Source: Coenobita brevimanus
Taxonomy: Eukaryota > Arthropoda > Malacostraca > Decapoda > Coenobitidae
Assembly (NCBI GenBank): GCA_032717465.1
Contig: CM064653.1
Coordinates: 36,093,603-36,157,602 of the forward strand
Direction: 5' to 3'
Length of the DNA: 64,000 bases
Within the stretch, counting starts at the first letter, position 1; each line of letters starts with the position of its first letter. The notes under the pieces were generated by a model that saw only the letters and a list, made by a program, of their open reading frames with translations, did no database searches and was not told the DNA's origin. Shown here piece by piece: positions 41,691-52,055 of the stretch. The position numbers and the translations under genes are program-made.

Positions 41691-41830
41691 ATATATAATA
41701 TATATATGTAGATAGATAGATATAGATATATATATAGATAGATAGATAGATTATAGATATATATTTATATAGATAGATATATAGATATATAGATAGAGAG
41801 ATACATACATACATATACATATATGGACAC

Positions 41831-41865
<35 letters not shown>
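41637..41865. repeat. (AT)n, (GATA)n and (GA)n
   Basis: (AT)n lies at about 41637-41685, GATA/TAGATATA at 41710-41800, (CATA)n near 41803 and (GA)n at about 41832-41863. Confidence 0.97.
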
Positions 41866-41866
<1 letters not shown>

Positions 41867-42470
41867 AGGAACGTGGTGGAAGCTGGAAGTCATTGCAAGA
41901 ATGACCTGAACACAGTATGGAAGGGTAACTGGAAAGGTTGCTAAGAATGGCTTGGGATAGGCGAATGTCGGGCGTTGAGTAGAATACTGGAATGGGCTGG
42001 AAGAGGTGATAAAAGGAGCACGGAGAAGGGATCTGGAAGAGAGCTGTAAAAGGCACTAACAGGATGTGCTGGACAAGTGACTGGAACAGAGACTAGAAAG
42101 GGTTACTGGAAGGGGGAACTGGATGGGGATTACAAAATGATCATAAAGACACTGGACTAAGATTCTGGAAACAGGACACTGAAAAGGGACTGGAAAGACA
42201 CTGGATTAGGATTCTGGAAAGGGGGCACTGAAAGGGACTGGAAGGAGATTGGAAGGACACTGGCCCAACATTCTGGAAAGGGGGCACTGGAAGGGGATTC
42301 TGGAAAGGGGGCACTGAAAGGGGATTGGAAGGATGCTTGAGGGGGATTGTGGAAAAGACTCCTGGAAGGGGATTATGGAAAGGACTACTGGAAGAGAAAC
42401 TGAAAGGGCACTGTAAGGGGACTGGAAGGGGATTTGAAGGAGGTTATGTAAAGAGGCTGTAAAAAGTTCT
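41866..42470 (+). repeat. Degenerate minisatellite, CTGGAAAGGGGGCACTG type
   Basis: TTCTGGAAAGGGGGCACTG, GGGACTGGAAGG and GACACTGGATTAGGA motifs repeat irregularly, clearest at 42165-42330. Confidence 0.78.
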
Positions 42471-42539
42471 AGAGTCTGTCCCACGCCACCCAGCGTGGCA
42501 GCAGGAAATAGAATACGATATGACACTGCCTGAAAACAG

Positions 42540-43090
42540 TGGCAAAATTATACTGGAAGGGGAACGGAATGAGGTGCAACAAAGAAGTTATTATGTGATG
42601 TCTGGAAAGTTATGTGAAATTATACAGAAAATTAAACTAAATGAGACGCAGGAAAGAAATTGTGTGTGAACTGTAATATTAAAGGATAAAATAAACTAGA
42701 GAGGAAGCTTGAGATGCGGGAGAGAAGTTAATAAGTGATGCCTGGAAATATTAATGTAATTTGCTGGAATGGAAGTGTGATGAGATGCGGAAAAAAAAAT
42801 AAGTAAAACGATGCCTGGAAACTTACTGGAATATACTGGAAGAGAAGTTAGATGAGATGCAGGCAGGAAATTATTAAACGATGCTTAGACAGTAGTGGAA
42901 ATTTATACTAGAAAAGGAGTCTAGTGATATGCAAGAAAGAAATAAGTTAGATGGTGCCTAGAAATTTATAAGATTATACTTAAAGGAGAGTTTGATATGA
43001 TTCTGGAAAGGAAAATAATACTAGGAATGATGCTGGATGCGACTAGAAAGAAAAGTTATCAGATGATGCCTGGAAAAGTTAGTGGCTGGT
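42540..43090 (+). repeat. Degenerate ~80-bp tandem repeat
   Basis: Units carry GATGCCTGGAAA, a TATACTGGAAGAGAAGTTAG-like block, then ATGAGATGCAGGAAAGAAAT and TAAACGATGCC. About six or seven diverged units are visible. No frame is maintained across units. Confidence 0.72.
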
Positions 43091-43254
43091 AGGGGAAAGG
43101 GTGGTGGACGGGGTAGGTGGGGACAGTGCTTCCATAATGCGCGGGGAGCTACTGGGAGGAGGCATGGGAACTGGAAGTGGGTAAATAAGCTGAGAGTGGC
43201 TGGTGATTGTGAGTAATGGGAGGGGGAATGGAGAAATGGAGTGGAAAGGGAAGT

Positions 43255-43287
43255 ACTGTTTTTTTTTTTTTTTCTCTCTCTCTCTCT

Positions 43288-43320
<33 letters not shown>
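43255..43320. repeat. T-run, (CT)n and (AT)n
   Basis: A T-run at about 43258-43274 is followed by CT and then AT dinucleotides at about 43291-43319, three different simple repeats in direct succession. Confidence 0.97.
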
Positions 43321-43322
<2 letters not shown>

Positions 43323-43359
43323 TTTGTCTCTGCGTGCCTGTGTCTGTCTGCACATGTTA

Positions 43360-45310
43360 ATCTGTCTCTGTCATTCCTTACCGTACTTCTTTCACCGTCC
43401 ACCTCCGCCAGTTTCACAGCCTCCCTCCCTCCCTCCTGCTGCCTCACATCATACCCTCCTATACCCCTCACATCACCCCCCCACCCCTACCCCTCCCCAT
43501 TCTCTTTCTCAGTCTTTACTTCCCTTGCTCTTTCCGTCCTTCTTTTCCCCTTCTTCTCCCTCCCATCACTTCCAACCCTTCCTCCTCTTTCTCAGCCACT
43601 CACCTTCCTTCCCTTCCCCTCTCACTCATCCATGTACCCTTCTGTCTCCTTTTCAACCCCCCTTCCTTCTCTTCCTCACCTTTCCCCCATCCCTCTTTCT
43701 CTTTCTCAACATCTCTGTTCCTTTCTTCCTCTCTCATCAACCTCTCCCTTTGCCATCCTTCTCCTCCTTCTCCTCCTCCGTCTCCACATGCCTCCATCCT
43801 TCCCTTCCTTTCCTTTTCCATCACCCTTCTCCTCAACCTCCCATCTTTCCTCCTCCTCCATTTTTCCAACCTCCCTCCTTTCCTTCCTTTTCCCTGCTCA
43901 CCTTCTCCCTTTCCTTCCCTACATCGCCCTCTCACCCTCCTTATCCTCTCTCTCTTTCCGCTCTTCCTACTCCCTCCGCTCTTCCTACTCCCTCCGCTCT
44001 TCCTACTCCCTCCTGCCCCCCCCCCCATAGGCTCATCGTCCACATATGCCCCTGGTAGCATCTCACGGACACTCATAATCGCGCTCATAAAGTTACACAC
44101 CCACATAATGGCTAACATTTCACCACAGCCACCACCACCAACACTGCCATCACTCCCACCCCTCTACTCTCTTCCCCTCTTTATCTTTCCCCTCTCCTGT
44201 TCCCCTTTTCCGCATTTCGTTCTTCTCCTTCCTCCCTTTGCCATCCGCTTCATTCCTTCACTTCCCGCCACTCTTCGTTCATTCTCGTCTCGTCTCTCTC
44301 TGTTCTCCCTTAATTGTCCTCACTATTTCTCCCTTCCTCATTTGTCTCTTTCCTCTCCTCCCTTCCCTGTTTCCAACTGCCCTACCTCCCTTATTCTCAC
44401 CTTTTCCATTTCCTCCTCACTCGTCCTCCTTTCCCCCTCCCTCAGGCCTTTCCATTCCCATCTCCTTCTTCCTCTGACCTCTCTTTTCTCCTCCCGTCCT
44501 CCTCTTCCTCTTCCACCATCCCCTCTCTTTGCTGTTTCCCTATCTCCATTTCCTCTTCCTCCATCTTTTCTCCTCTGCTCCTCCTTTGTTCATCCCCATC
44601 TCCTCTTTCTCTCCCGTCGTTCCTTCCTTCCTTCTCCCTCTTTTCCTCCCTTCATATCCCCCTCGGCCCCCTTCATCCCCTTTCATTACCTTCTTCTTCC
44701 TCACCTCCCTCTCCCTCTCTTCTTCCTTCCTCATCCACCCACTCCATTCTCTTCCACTTTCCTCATCCTCATCTACTCTTCTGCCCTCCTTCACTTCTTC
44801 TCCTCTTCCCAATATCCATCCACCTCCATCGTCGTGTTACTCTCCTTCTTCTCCTCGTCTTCCTCACCCATCCTCTCAGCTTTCCACTTCTCCATTTATC
44901 CTTCTTTCTCAGATTATTCTACCTCCTCTTCCCAGCTCTTCCTTCCTTCCTCCTCTCCTCACCTCCCTTTCTCCTCTCCATATTTCCCTTCCGTCATTCC
45001 TCCTCTCTTCTCGTCCCTTCTTACTCCCCTCTCCTCTCTTCCTTCCTTCCTTTCTCATTTCCTCACCTCCCTTCCTTCCCTCCTCCTCTCCTCACCTCCC
45101 TTCCTTCCCTCCTCCTCTCCTCACCTCCCTCCCTTCCATCCTTCCTTTTCTCCTCACCTCTCTCCCTCCCTTCCTTCCTTCCTTCCATCTTCACCTCCCT
45201 ACCTTCCTTTCTTCCTCCTCTCCCACCTCCTTTTCTTCCTTCTCCTCACACCTCCCCTCATTCACCCTCCACTTACCTCTTCTCTTTCCTCCTCCTGTAA
45301 CCGTCCTTCC
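43360..45310. repeat. Long polypyrimidine block with small tandem repeats
   Basis: About 1.95 kb of C/T plus strand. Within it CCGCTCTTCCTACTCCCT (18 bp) repeats three times at about 43967-44010, and a roughly 32-bp CTCACCTCCCTTCCTTCCCT unit repeats at about 45060-45150. A short normal-composition gap lies at 44025-44130. Frames up to 423 codons are compositional. Confidence 0.92.
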
Positions 45311-45339
45311 TCTTCTCATCTCTCTTCCTCTTCACAAGG

Positions 45340-45565
45340 GGAAGATGTCAGGGGGGAGGGAGGGGGCGTTAATCCCTAAAATGACAGCGATCTGCAAGGG
45401 GAAGGAGAGGGAGGGGGAGGGAGCAGGAGAAAGGGAGGGTACAAGGGAGGGGAAGGAAGAGAGAGGGGAGGGGGAGGAAGAGAGAGAGAGAAGCGAAGGG
45501 AGGGGGAGAGAGTAGAGAGAAAGGAAAGACAATGGAGGAGGAGGGGAGGGGAAGGAAGGGAGAAG
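45340..45565. repeat. Polypurine stretch
   Basis: GGGAGGGGGAGG-type plus strand immediately follows the pyrimidine block, so the purine-rich strand switches near 45330. Confidence 0.9.
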
Positions 45566-45681
45566 AGGTGGGGGTTAAATGAGGAAAGGGGGTTATTATG
45601 AACAGCCCCCTCCAACCTTTCCCCCCTCCCCCCTGTCGTGTCACAAATCCAGACTCTCGCTGTTTGGCTTCTGCCGCGCAC

Positions 45682-45732
<51 letters not shown>

Positions 45733-45769
45733 AACGAGTGATATTTTATCCATCCATCCATCCATCATC
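45566..45769. repeat. C-rich patch, (GT)n and (CATC)n
   Basis: (GT)n lies at about 45684-45728; CATCCATCCATCCATC at about 45750-45768 adjoins the SINE. Confidence 0.9.
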
Positions 45770-45970
45770 CAATCCTACGTTGCCCCATTAGGAGCGTAGG
45801 AGCCCGGGGCTAGGCATTTGGTCCTGGCATTTAAGATGAGAGTGACCAACCTCACTCATCCCTGAGTGGCATTACGTGAGCAATAAACCCCAACCATCCC
45901 TTGGATATAAACCTTCACCGGCTCAATCCGATTGGAGCACAATAATTATCCACTAAACTTCAGGCGCCAA
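45770..45970 (-). mobile_element. SINE family D, full-length inverted copy
   Basis: On the minus strand, CCTGAAGTTTAGTGGATAAT (A-box like), AAGGTTTATATCCAAGGG (degenerate B box), GGTTTATTGCTCACGTAATG and CCTAGCCCCGGGCTCCTACG parallel the 14.2-kb copy in order and spacing. In the element's orientation its 3' end runs into (GATG)n. Confidence 0.75.
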
Positions 45971-46085
45971 AATAGGTGAAGATGGAAAGAAAGAAGGATG
46001 GAGGAAAGGACAGGGGAGACACCCGAGAGCAGCATTACATTGAGCGAGTGGATGGTGAGCGCCCCCACCTATACACATGAAAAAA
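45971..46085. repeat. Dispersed repeat E, copy 2
   Basis: GCAGCATTACATTGAGCGAG and GGTGAGCGCCCCCACCTATA match the 17.64-kb sequence. Here it lies directly beyond the tRNA-like end of SINE D; at 17.6 kb there is no SINE D, so the two are separate. Confidence 0.6.
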
Positions 46086-46093
46086 GACTATGG

Positions 46094-46096
<3 letters not shown>

Positions 46097-46179
<83 letters not shown>

Positions 46180-46182
46180 GTA
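46097..46182. repeat. (GA)n(GACA)n compound microsatellite
   Basis: (GA)n (about 46097-46147) runs directly into (GACA)n (about 46147-46180). Confidence 0.98.
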
Positions 46183-46363
46183 CACGAGTACGAGTGTGTG
46201 TCTATGTATGTATGTGTGTGTAAAAAGAATATTTATAGACCTAAAGTTAGAATATACTCATAATTTTTAGCGAGAAAAGACTGTGGAATTAGCGATGATA
46301 AAAGATAGAGAGATAAGGTGAAGAGGGGAGAGAGATGATAGTAAATGAGGACACAGAGGGGAA

Positions 46364-46905
46364 GTGATAAAGATGGGAGGAGGGGAAGTGATAAAGATGG
46401 GAGGAGGGGAGGGGATGAAGATGGGAGGAGGGGAAGGAATAAAGTTGGGAGGAGGGAAGTGATAAAGATAGGAGGAGGGAAGTGATAAAGATGGGAGGAG
46501 GGGAAGTGATAAAGATGGAAGGAGGGGAAGTGATAAAGATGGAAGGAGGGGAAATGATAAAGATGGAAGGAGGGGAAATGATAAAGATGGGATGGGAAGT
46601 GATAAAGATGGGATGGGAAGTGATAAAGGTGGGATGGGAAGTGATAAAGATGGGATGGGAAGTGATAAAGATGGGAGGAGGGGAAGTGAATAAAGATGGA
46701 AGGAAGGGAAGTGTTAAAGATGGGAAGCGAGGAAGTGTTAAAGATGGGAGGAGGGGAAGGGATAAAGATGGAATGGGAAGTGATAAAGATGGGAGGAAGG
46801 GAAGTGATAAAGATGGGATGGGAAGTGATAAAGATGGAAGGAAGGGAAGTGTTAAAGATGGGAGGAGGGGAAGTGATAAAGATGGGAGGGGGGGAAGATA
46901 TGGTC
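46364..46905 (+). repeat. GATAAAGATGGGAGGAGGGGAAGT minisatellite
   Basis: The 24-bp unit GATAAAGATGGGAGGAGGGG plus AAGT alternates with a shorter 18-bp form, GATAAAGATGGGATGGGAAG plus T. About 24 units in all, with some grouped by form. Period changes of 24, 18 and 25 bp make frames drift. Confidence 0.93.
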
Positions 46906-48082
46906 AAACAGAAACACGATAGCAGAGTAAAATAATGGAGAAGAGGGGAAGAGGAGGGACAGGAGTGGCTAGGGAGGGAATAGAAAGGAAGGAATGGATA
47001 GAGAAGAGGAAGAGGAAAGAAGAGGTACTGGATAGGAAAACAGGAGGAAGGGGAATGATGAAATGAGGAAGAGTTCGTATATCGAAATGAAAAGAAGGAA
47101 GATAAGACTTGGAGAATAGATAGAAAGGATAGAAGAAGGATAGAGAAAGTAATGAGTGAATAGTGAAGAGGAATAGAAGGAAGAGATGAGAGAATGGTTA
47201 CGCCGAAGAAAAAGATAAGGGACAGGAAAGAATGAAGTAATGAGAAGAAAGTGAAGAGAAAGGATAGAGTGTGAGGATAATGAAGGGGAAGAGGAAAAAG
47301 AGAAAGCACAGGAGTAGAGAGGAAGGGAGGATTAAAAAGAGAAGAGGAGTTTATGTGGAAAGAAGAGGAAGAGGAGGGAGTAGAGAGGGGATGGAAAGGG
47401 AGGAAGAAGAGGAGGAGTAGAAAGGAGGAGAGGAGGAATAGAAGAGAGTGGGGAGAGGATATGTAGAGAAGAGAGAGAGGAGGGAAGGAAGAGGAGCGAA
47501 AGAGCAGGGAAAAAAAAAAACACGGAAAAAACGGGAATGAGAAGTAGATAGAAAAGGAGGAATAAGAGGAGAAGAGGAAGAGGAACGGACTTGGGAAAAA
47601 GAGTAGTAGTGGACAGGAGAAGAGGAAGAGGACGGATAAAAGAGCAGTGGATAGGCGAAATAAGGGGAAGAGAAGTGGACGGGGGAAGAATAGTGTATAA
47701 GGGAAGAAGAGGAAGAGGAGTGGGTAGAGGAAGAAGAGGAGGAGAAGTGGATAGGAGAAGAAGAGTGGATAGGGGGAGAAATGGAAGAAGAAATGGAGTG
47801 GAAAAGGAAGAGGAGTGGATAGAAGAAGAAGTGGAAGAGGAACGGAGAGTGAAAGAAGAGGAAGAGGACTGAAAGAATAGTAGATAGGAGTAGAAGTGGA
47901 AGAGGAGATGGTAGGGAGGGATGTACAATTAAAGAGAAGAAAGAAACAAGAGTGAGGAGTGAATGAGGAATGAGGAAAAGAGTGACTTGAGAGTGAAAAA
48001 TGGATTTGGAAAGGGAAGAGAGAGAATGACGATATGAGAGGAGAAGAAAAAGAAAAGAAAAAAAGAAGTGGGGGAGACAGAC

Positions 48083-48122
<40 letters not shown>

Positions 48123-48450
48123 GAGAGTACCGGTATGTAAGAAAAGGTGGGAGTTATGAAGTTAAAAAGGGTGCAAAATCAAGAAGAAAGGAAAAGAAAG
48201 AAAGAAATGAATGAATTATGGCAGGATAGTTGGATAAAGGAAGGAAAAATGAAAAGGACGAAATAAATGAAACAAAAATAAAGGGATAGAAACAAATGAA
48301 CAGGGGATAAGAAGGAAAGGAAGTAAGGAAGAAAAAGGCGGGAGGAAGAGAAGAAAAAGGAAGAGGGAAGGAAGGAAGGAAGCAGGAAGGAAGGAAGATG
48401 CAAGAAGGGAAGGGAGGAATTAAAATGAGAAGAAATTTAGGTATATCAGA
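46906..48450. repeat. Polypurine block
   Basis: AGGAAGAGGAAG and GGAGAAGAAG-type plus strand, with (AT)n(GA)n at about 48085-48120 and GGAAGGAAGG near 48368-48385. Minus-strand frames of up to 358 codons rich in Phe/Ser/Pro/His are compositional. Confidence 0.9.
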
Positions 48451-48451
48451 T

Positions 48452-49012
48452 TAGAAAGCACGCAGAGAGCGCATACCTCCGCCAATGCCGGATCCGGATC
48501 CGCCCCAAATTTTAATAAATTTTTTCTTTTTTTTCATGGCACATTCTTCCACAAAATTTCATTGAAATTCGTTGAGAAATTTTGGAGATACTTTGCGGTA
48601 GGATCCGGATCGGGATCCACCCCAAAATATAAAGAATTCTTTCTTGGCCCATGGCCTACCCTTCCACAAAATTTCATTGAAATTCATTGACATCTTTTGG
48701 AGATACTGTTCGGTAGGATCCGGATCCGCCTATAAATTTAATCAAATCTTTCTTGGCCCATGGCTCACCCTTCCACAAAATTTAATTGAATTTAAATTGA
48801 GAACTTTTGGAGATATGGTGTGAACAAACAAACAAAAAATTCCTCTTCACAACCAGAATCTAAGCGATTGTTCATGGGGCCGTAGCCTACCCCTCCAGAA
48901 AAAATTTCAGCAAAATGCGTTCATAACTTTTTGAGTAATCCTGCCAACAGACAGACTGACAGACAAACCAACCAAAGCGGACAAAACATACACCTCCCGG
49001 CTGAGGGAAATA
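48452..49012 (-). mobile_element. Dispersed repeat C, long copy with internal triplication
   Basis: On the plus strand it begins CACGCAGAGAGCGCATACCT plus CCGCC, the reverse of the GGCGGAGGTATG end, and finishes AAACATACACCTCCCGGCTG. Three tandem units of about 115 bp start at about 48486, 48601 and 48716. Each has GGATCCGGATC, TTCTTGGCCCATGG (or close), CCTTCCACAAAATTT and TTTTGGAGATA. The region after the units (48830-49012) has CTACCCCTCCAGAAAAAATT and TTCATAACTTTTTGAG. No open frame is present. Confidence 0.8.
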
Positions 49013-49188
49013 ATACAAATGATAGAGAAAAGCTGTTAAACAAAGGAATATGAGGAGAGGGATGGAAGAGAAAGAGAGAAGTACACTAACGAAGGAGAGA
49101 GAGAAAAATGGAAAATGATGATGATGAAGGAGTGAGAGAGGAAGGATTTATTAAAGGAGAGAGAGAGAGAGAGTGAATGCAAGGATGG

Positions 49189-49225
<37 letters not shown>

Positions 49226-49288
49226 GCGAGAGAAGAGGAAGGCAAAGGGTGAGCGAAATGGAGAGCGTGGGGTGAGAACGGGTCTGGG
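49013..49288. repeat. Purine-rich stretch with (AC)n
   Basis: GAGAGAAGG-rich sequence includes (GA)n near 49156 and (AC)n at about 49192-49223. Confidence 0.88.
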
Positions 49289-49600
49289 GTGATGGTGCTG
49301 GTGATGATGATGGTGGTGGTGGTAATGGTGATGAAGGGGGTGATGGTGGTGGTGGTAATGGTGATGAAGGGGGTGATGGTGATGGTGGTGGTGGTAATGG
49401 TGATGAAGGGGGTGATGGTGATGGTGGTGGTGGTAATGGTGATGAAGGGGGTGATGGTGGTGGTGGTGGTAATGGTGATGAAGGGGGTGATGGTGATGGT
49501 GATGGTGGTGGTGGTAATGGTGATGAAGGGGGTGATGGTGATGGTGATGGTGGTGGTGGTAATGGTGATGAAGGGGGTGATGGTGATGGTGGTGGGCGGC
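49289..49600. repeat. GGTGATGAAGGGGGTGATGG minisatellite
   Basis: Units of about 39 to 51 bp contain GGTGGTGGTGGTAATGGTGA plus TGAAGGGGG plus TGATGGTGA, with variable numbers of GATGGT. About seven copies. All length steps are multiples of three, so both strands stay open: Met/Val on plus, His/Pro/Leu/Thr on minus. Confidence 0.94.
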
Positions 49601-49935
49601 CTCATTTTTACATTTTTTCCCTCTCTCGCTCTTCATATGAGGGTGGGTGATGATTGTGGTGGTGGTGGTGGTGGTGGTGGTGAGGGTTATGGCGATGGAG
49701 ATTGGAGGTTGGAGATAGGTGAGAGAATAATGGTGGAGATTAGAGATTAGAAAGCTTGTAGGGAAAAGATTAGAGTTTAGAGATACGGGGTCAGAGATTC
49801 AAGATTATAGGGCAGAGACAAGAGGCTGGAGACTGGAGGTAAGAGACTGTAAGTTAGAGACTGGAGAATGGGGGTGTGAAGTTTGTGACTGTATTGTAGA
49901 TATTAAAGAGATGGAATATTATAACACGTAATACT

Positions 49936-49938
<3 letters not shown>
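49601..49938. repeat. (TGG)n and degenerate AGAGATTAG units
   Basis: A TGG run lies at about 49657-49682. Nine- to ten-base GAGATTAGAG and AGACTGGAGG-type motifs span 49700-49870. Confidence 0.75.
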
Positions 49939-49986
<48 letters not shown>

Positions 49987-50010
49987 CTATCTCTATCTCT
50001 CTTTCTCTCT
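49939..50010. repeat. (CT)n and (CTAT)n microsatellite
   Basis: CT dinucleotides change to CTAT tetranucleotides and back to CT. Confidence 0.97.
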
Positions 50011-50023
50011 CACTTGTACTCAC

Positions 50024-50054
50024 CGCCCGCCAGCCAATCAGGAACGTCTCTTAC
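50024..50054 (-). other. Candidate 31-nt microexon (splice-site sandwich)
   Basis: On the minus strand, CTTTCTTTTATATTTCAG is a strong acceptor, followed 31 nt later by GTGAGTAC, a strong donor. The enclosed bases could code VRDVPDWLAG. The plus strand of the same spot has CCAGCCAATCAGG (CCAAT at 50034-50038) and TATAAAAG (about 50061), so a plus-strand promoter reading is also possible. Either could be chance. Confidence 0.25.
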
Positions 50055-50073
50055 CTGAAATATAAAAGAAAGG

Positions 50074-50294
50074 TATTGAGTAAACATTGGTAATTGTTTG
50101 GGTTATTGGTATTTGATTTGTATGCTCGAATTTTATATTCATTATCTAAGCTGTTGATATGGGATGTCATTAGTTAAGCTTTTCAGTTTACTATTACTCA
50201 CTTTCACTGAACAAATAATCTGGCATTAGATAGAAATTAATACTAAAGTTGTCTTGACCATGAGTTGGTGAAAAGGTAAAGATTTCACACACAC

Positions 50295-50295
<1 letters not shown>
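50074..50295. other. Unassigned AT-rich sequence
   Basis: No simple repeat and no convincing frame. Confidence 0.5.
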
Positions 50296-50354
<59 letters not shown>

Positions 50355-50358
50355 TATG

Positions 50359-50404
<46 letters not shown>

Positions 50405-50529
50405 CGCACGCGAATGCATTCACACTCCCACTCGCGCGCGCATGCGTTCACGGATGTACGCGTGCATATATACAGTATATACATGTTTTTCATTCATTCA
50501 TTGCCAGACGCCATGTATATACATGTACC

Positions 50530-50566
<37 letters not shown>
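50296..50566. repeat. (AT)n, (AC)n, CG-alternating patch, (AT)n
   Basis: (AT)n lies at about 50296-50351 and (AC)n at about 50368-50398. Alternating purine-pyrimidine ACGCGCACGCGAATGC and CTCGCGCGCGCATGCG follow at about 50401-50445, then a second (AT)n at about 50535-50565. The CG/CA alternation is a classical Z-DNA-prone composition. Confidence 0.95.
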
Positions 50567-50567
<1 letters not shown>

Positions 50568-50874
50568 TTTCTTTCCCATCTTTCCCCCCCACGAAGTCTC
50601 CCTTGTATCTGAGATGATGATGAAGAAGAAGAGGAGGAGGAACAATACGATACTGATGATGATGATAGCGAAAACGAAAACGTAGAAATGAAGAAGAAAT
50701 TATAAAATATATGATGCTAATGAGAGAGAGATAAGGAATATGATGCACAATAAAATTAAGAGAAGGAGAGGAAAATTTCGTCGAAGATCAAAATATGAGA
50801 ATGAGGAAGAGTAAAAAGGAAGGCAAACTTAAAGGAAAAAGGAGAAAAGGAGGAGGAGGGGAAGAGTCAAAGAA

Positions 50875-50913
<39 letters not shown>

Positions 50914-51043
50914 CATGCTTAAAAGCGAACCACTGTGGAGCGCCATCGTAATTTAGCCCTTAAGACGCTAACATGTAAGGGTTACAATGGGGTCGCTTTA
51001 AATAGGGTTACTGACTCCTGGACCAGATTTTAGTGTCTCTGAT

Positions 51044-51082
<39 letters not shown>

Positions 51083-51106
51083 AAATCTAGAGGGGTAAGC
51101 TGTAAC
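50567..51106. repeat. Mixed GAA/GAT triplets, (CT)n and (GA)n
   Basis: GATGATGATGAAGAAGAAG lies near 50612, GATGATGATGATAG near 50653 and purine-rich sequence at 50760-50870. (CT)n at about 50877-50907 and (GA)n at about 51049-51080 follow, the latter two about 140 bp apart and complementary. Confidence 0.85.
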
Positions 51107-51218
51107 CTTCATTAACTCATTCATTACGAGAGATCTGCACAGACTTAATTGAAATCGCCTGAACATGATAAGAGCAAAATATAAGATTATTATTAAGTCC
51201 TCAGGGTGAAGGTATTAA
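51107..51218. mobile_element. MITE-like family A, diverged right arm
   Basis: TTCATTAACTCATTCATTAC and GAGAGATCTGCACAGACTTA, then ATTGAAATCGCCTGAACATG and CAGGGTGAAGGTATTAATA, keep the family order. Confidence 0.65.
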
Positions 51219-51579
51219 TATTTGGGTCAACAGTGGGCGAGATATTAAATAGTATGAACGGAGGAATTAATCAGAATGGGAGGCAGGTATTCTGAGTGGC
51301 TAATCACCTTTAATCGTACTGCAGAGGTGGACATAGGCCGACGATCAGAATGGATAGATTACGACTGAATATGACTCAGTAGGTGAACTTCAGTAATCAG
51401 TATCTGAGTTTGGAAGAAATGGTGGAAGGAGAAAAGTGAATGTAAGAAGAAGGTGATGAGATGTAACAGAGAGAGAGAGCAGAATGGTATAAATAACTCG
51501 GGGGAAGATTTTGGTAAGTTGATTTTCTAGGTATCTGTGGCTGGAATTAGCATTAGATAGAACTCACTGACCTGAAGTA

Positions 51580-51581
<2 letters not shown>
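51219..51581. other. Unassigned sequence
   Basis: Balanced composition with short GA patch near 51468; no gene or family recognised. Confidence 0.5.

Positions 51582-51631
<50 letters not shown>
51582..51631. repeat. (TG)n microsatellite
   Basis: A clean TG run lies about 35 bp upstream of the LINE fragment. Confidence 0.98.
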
Positions 51632-51633
<2 letters not shown>

Positions 51634-51679
51634 AGAGGGATGAAGGAAAGATCAGTGGTGTGTGCTCAAGCGAATATGG

Positions 51680-52055
51680 GTAGGATATGTATGGAGGCAG
51701 AGTGATACCAATAGTGTTGCATAGATATGAGGCGTGGGCTTTGAATGCTAGGGGCAAAAAAAAAAATGTAGATGTACAGGAGATGACTTGCCTAAGGTCT
51801 ATACATGGGATGAAATGGTGTGACGGGGTGAGAAATAGCACCGTAAGAAAGAGGCCTGGAAACAGACGTAGTATAATGGAAAGGGCAGACCTGGGTGTGT
51901 TACAGTGATATGGCCTTAAGGAGAGAATGGGGGAAGAGAGACTGATAAAGAAAATGTACATACCTGAAGAAAAGGGAGTGAGGAGAAGGGGGAAGTCTAG
52001 GAGGAAGTGAAGGATTGTATGAAAGAGATTAAGACTCATAAAGGTGTTAGCATCC

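Noticed and set aside
44108..45379. 423- and 328-codon overlapping open frames
   Set aside because: Three mutually overlapping phases are all open in a C/T tract, so none is evidence of a gene.
49151..49636. Histidine-rich or Thr/Ile-rich protein on the minus strand
   Set aside because: It is produced by the GGTGAT/GGTAAT minisatellite on the other strand.
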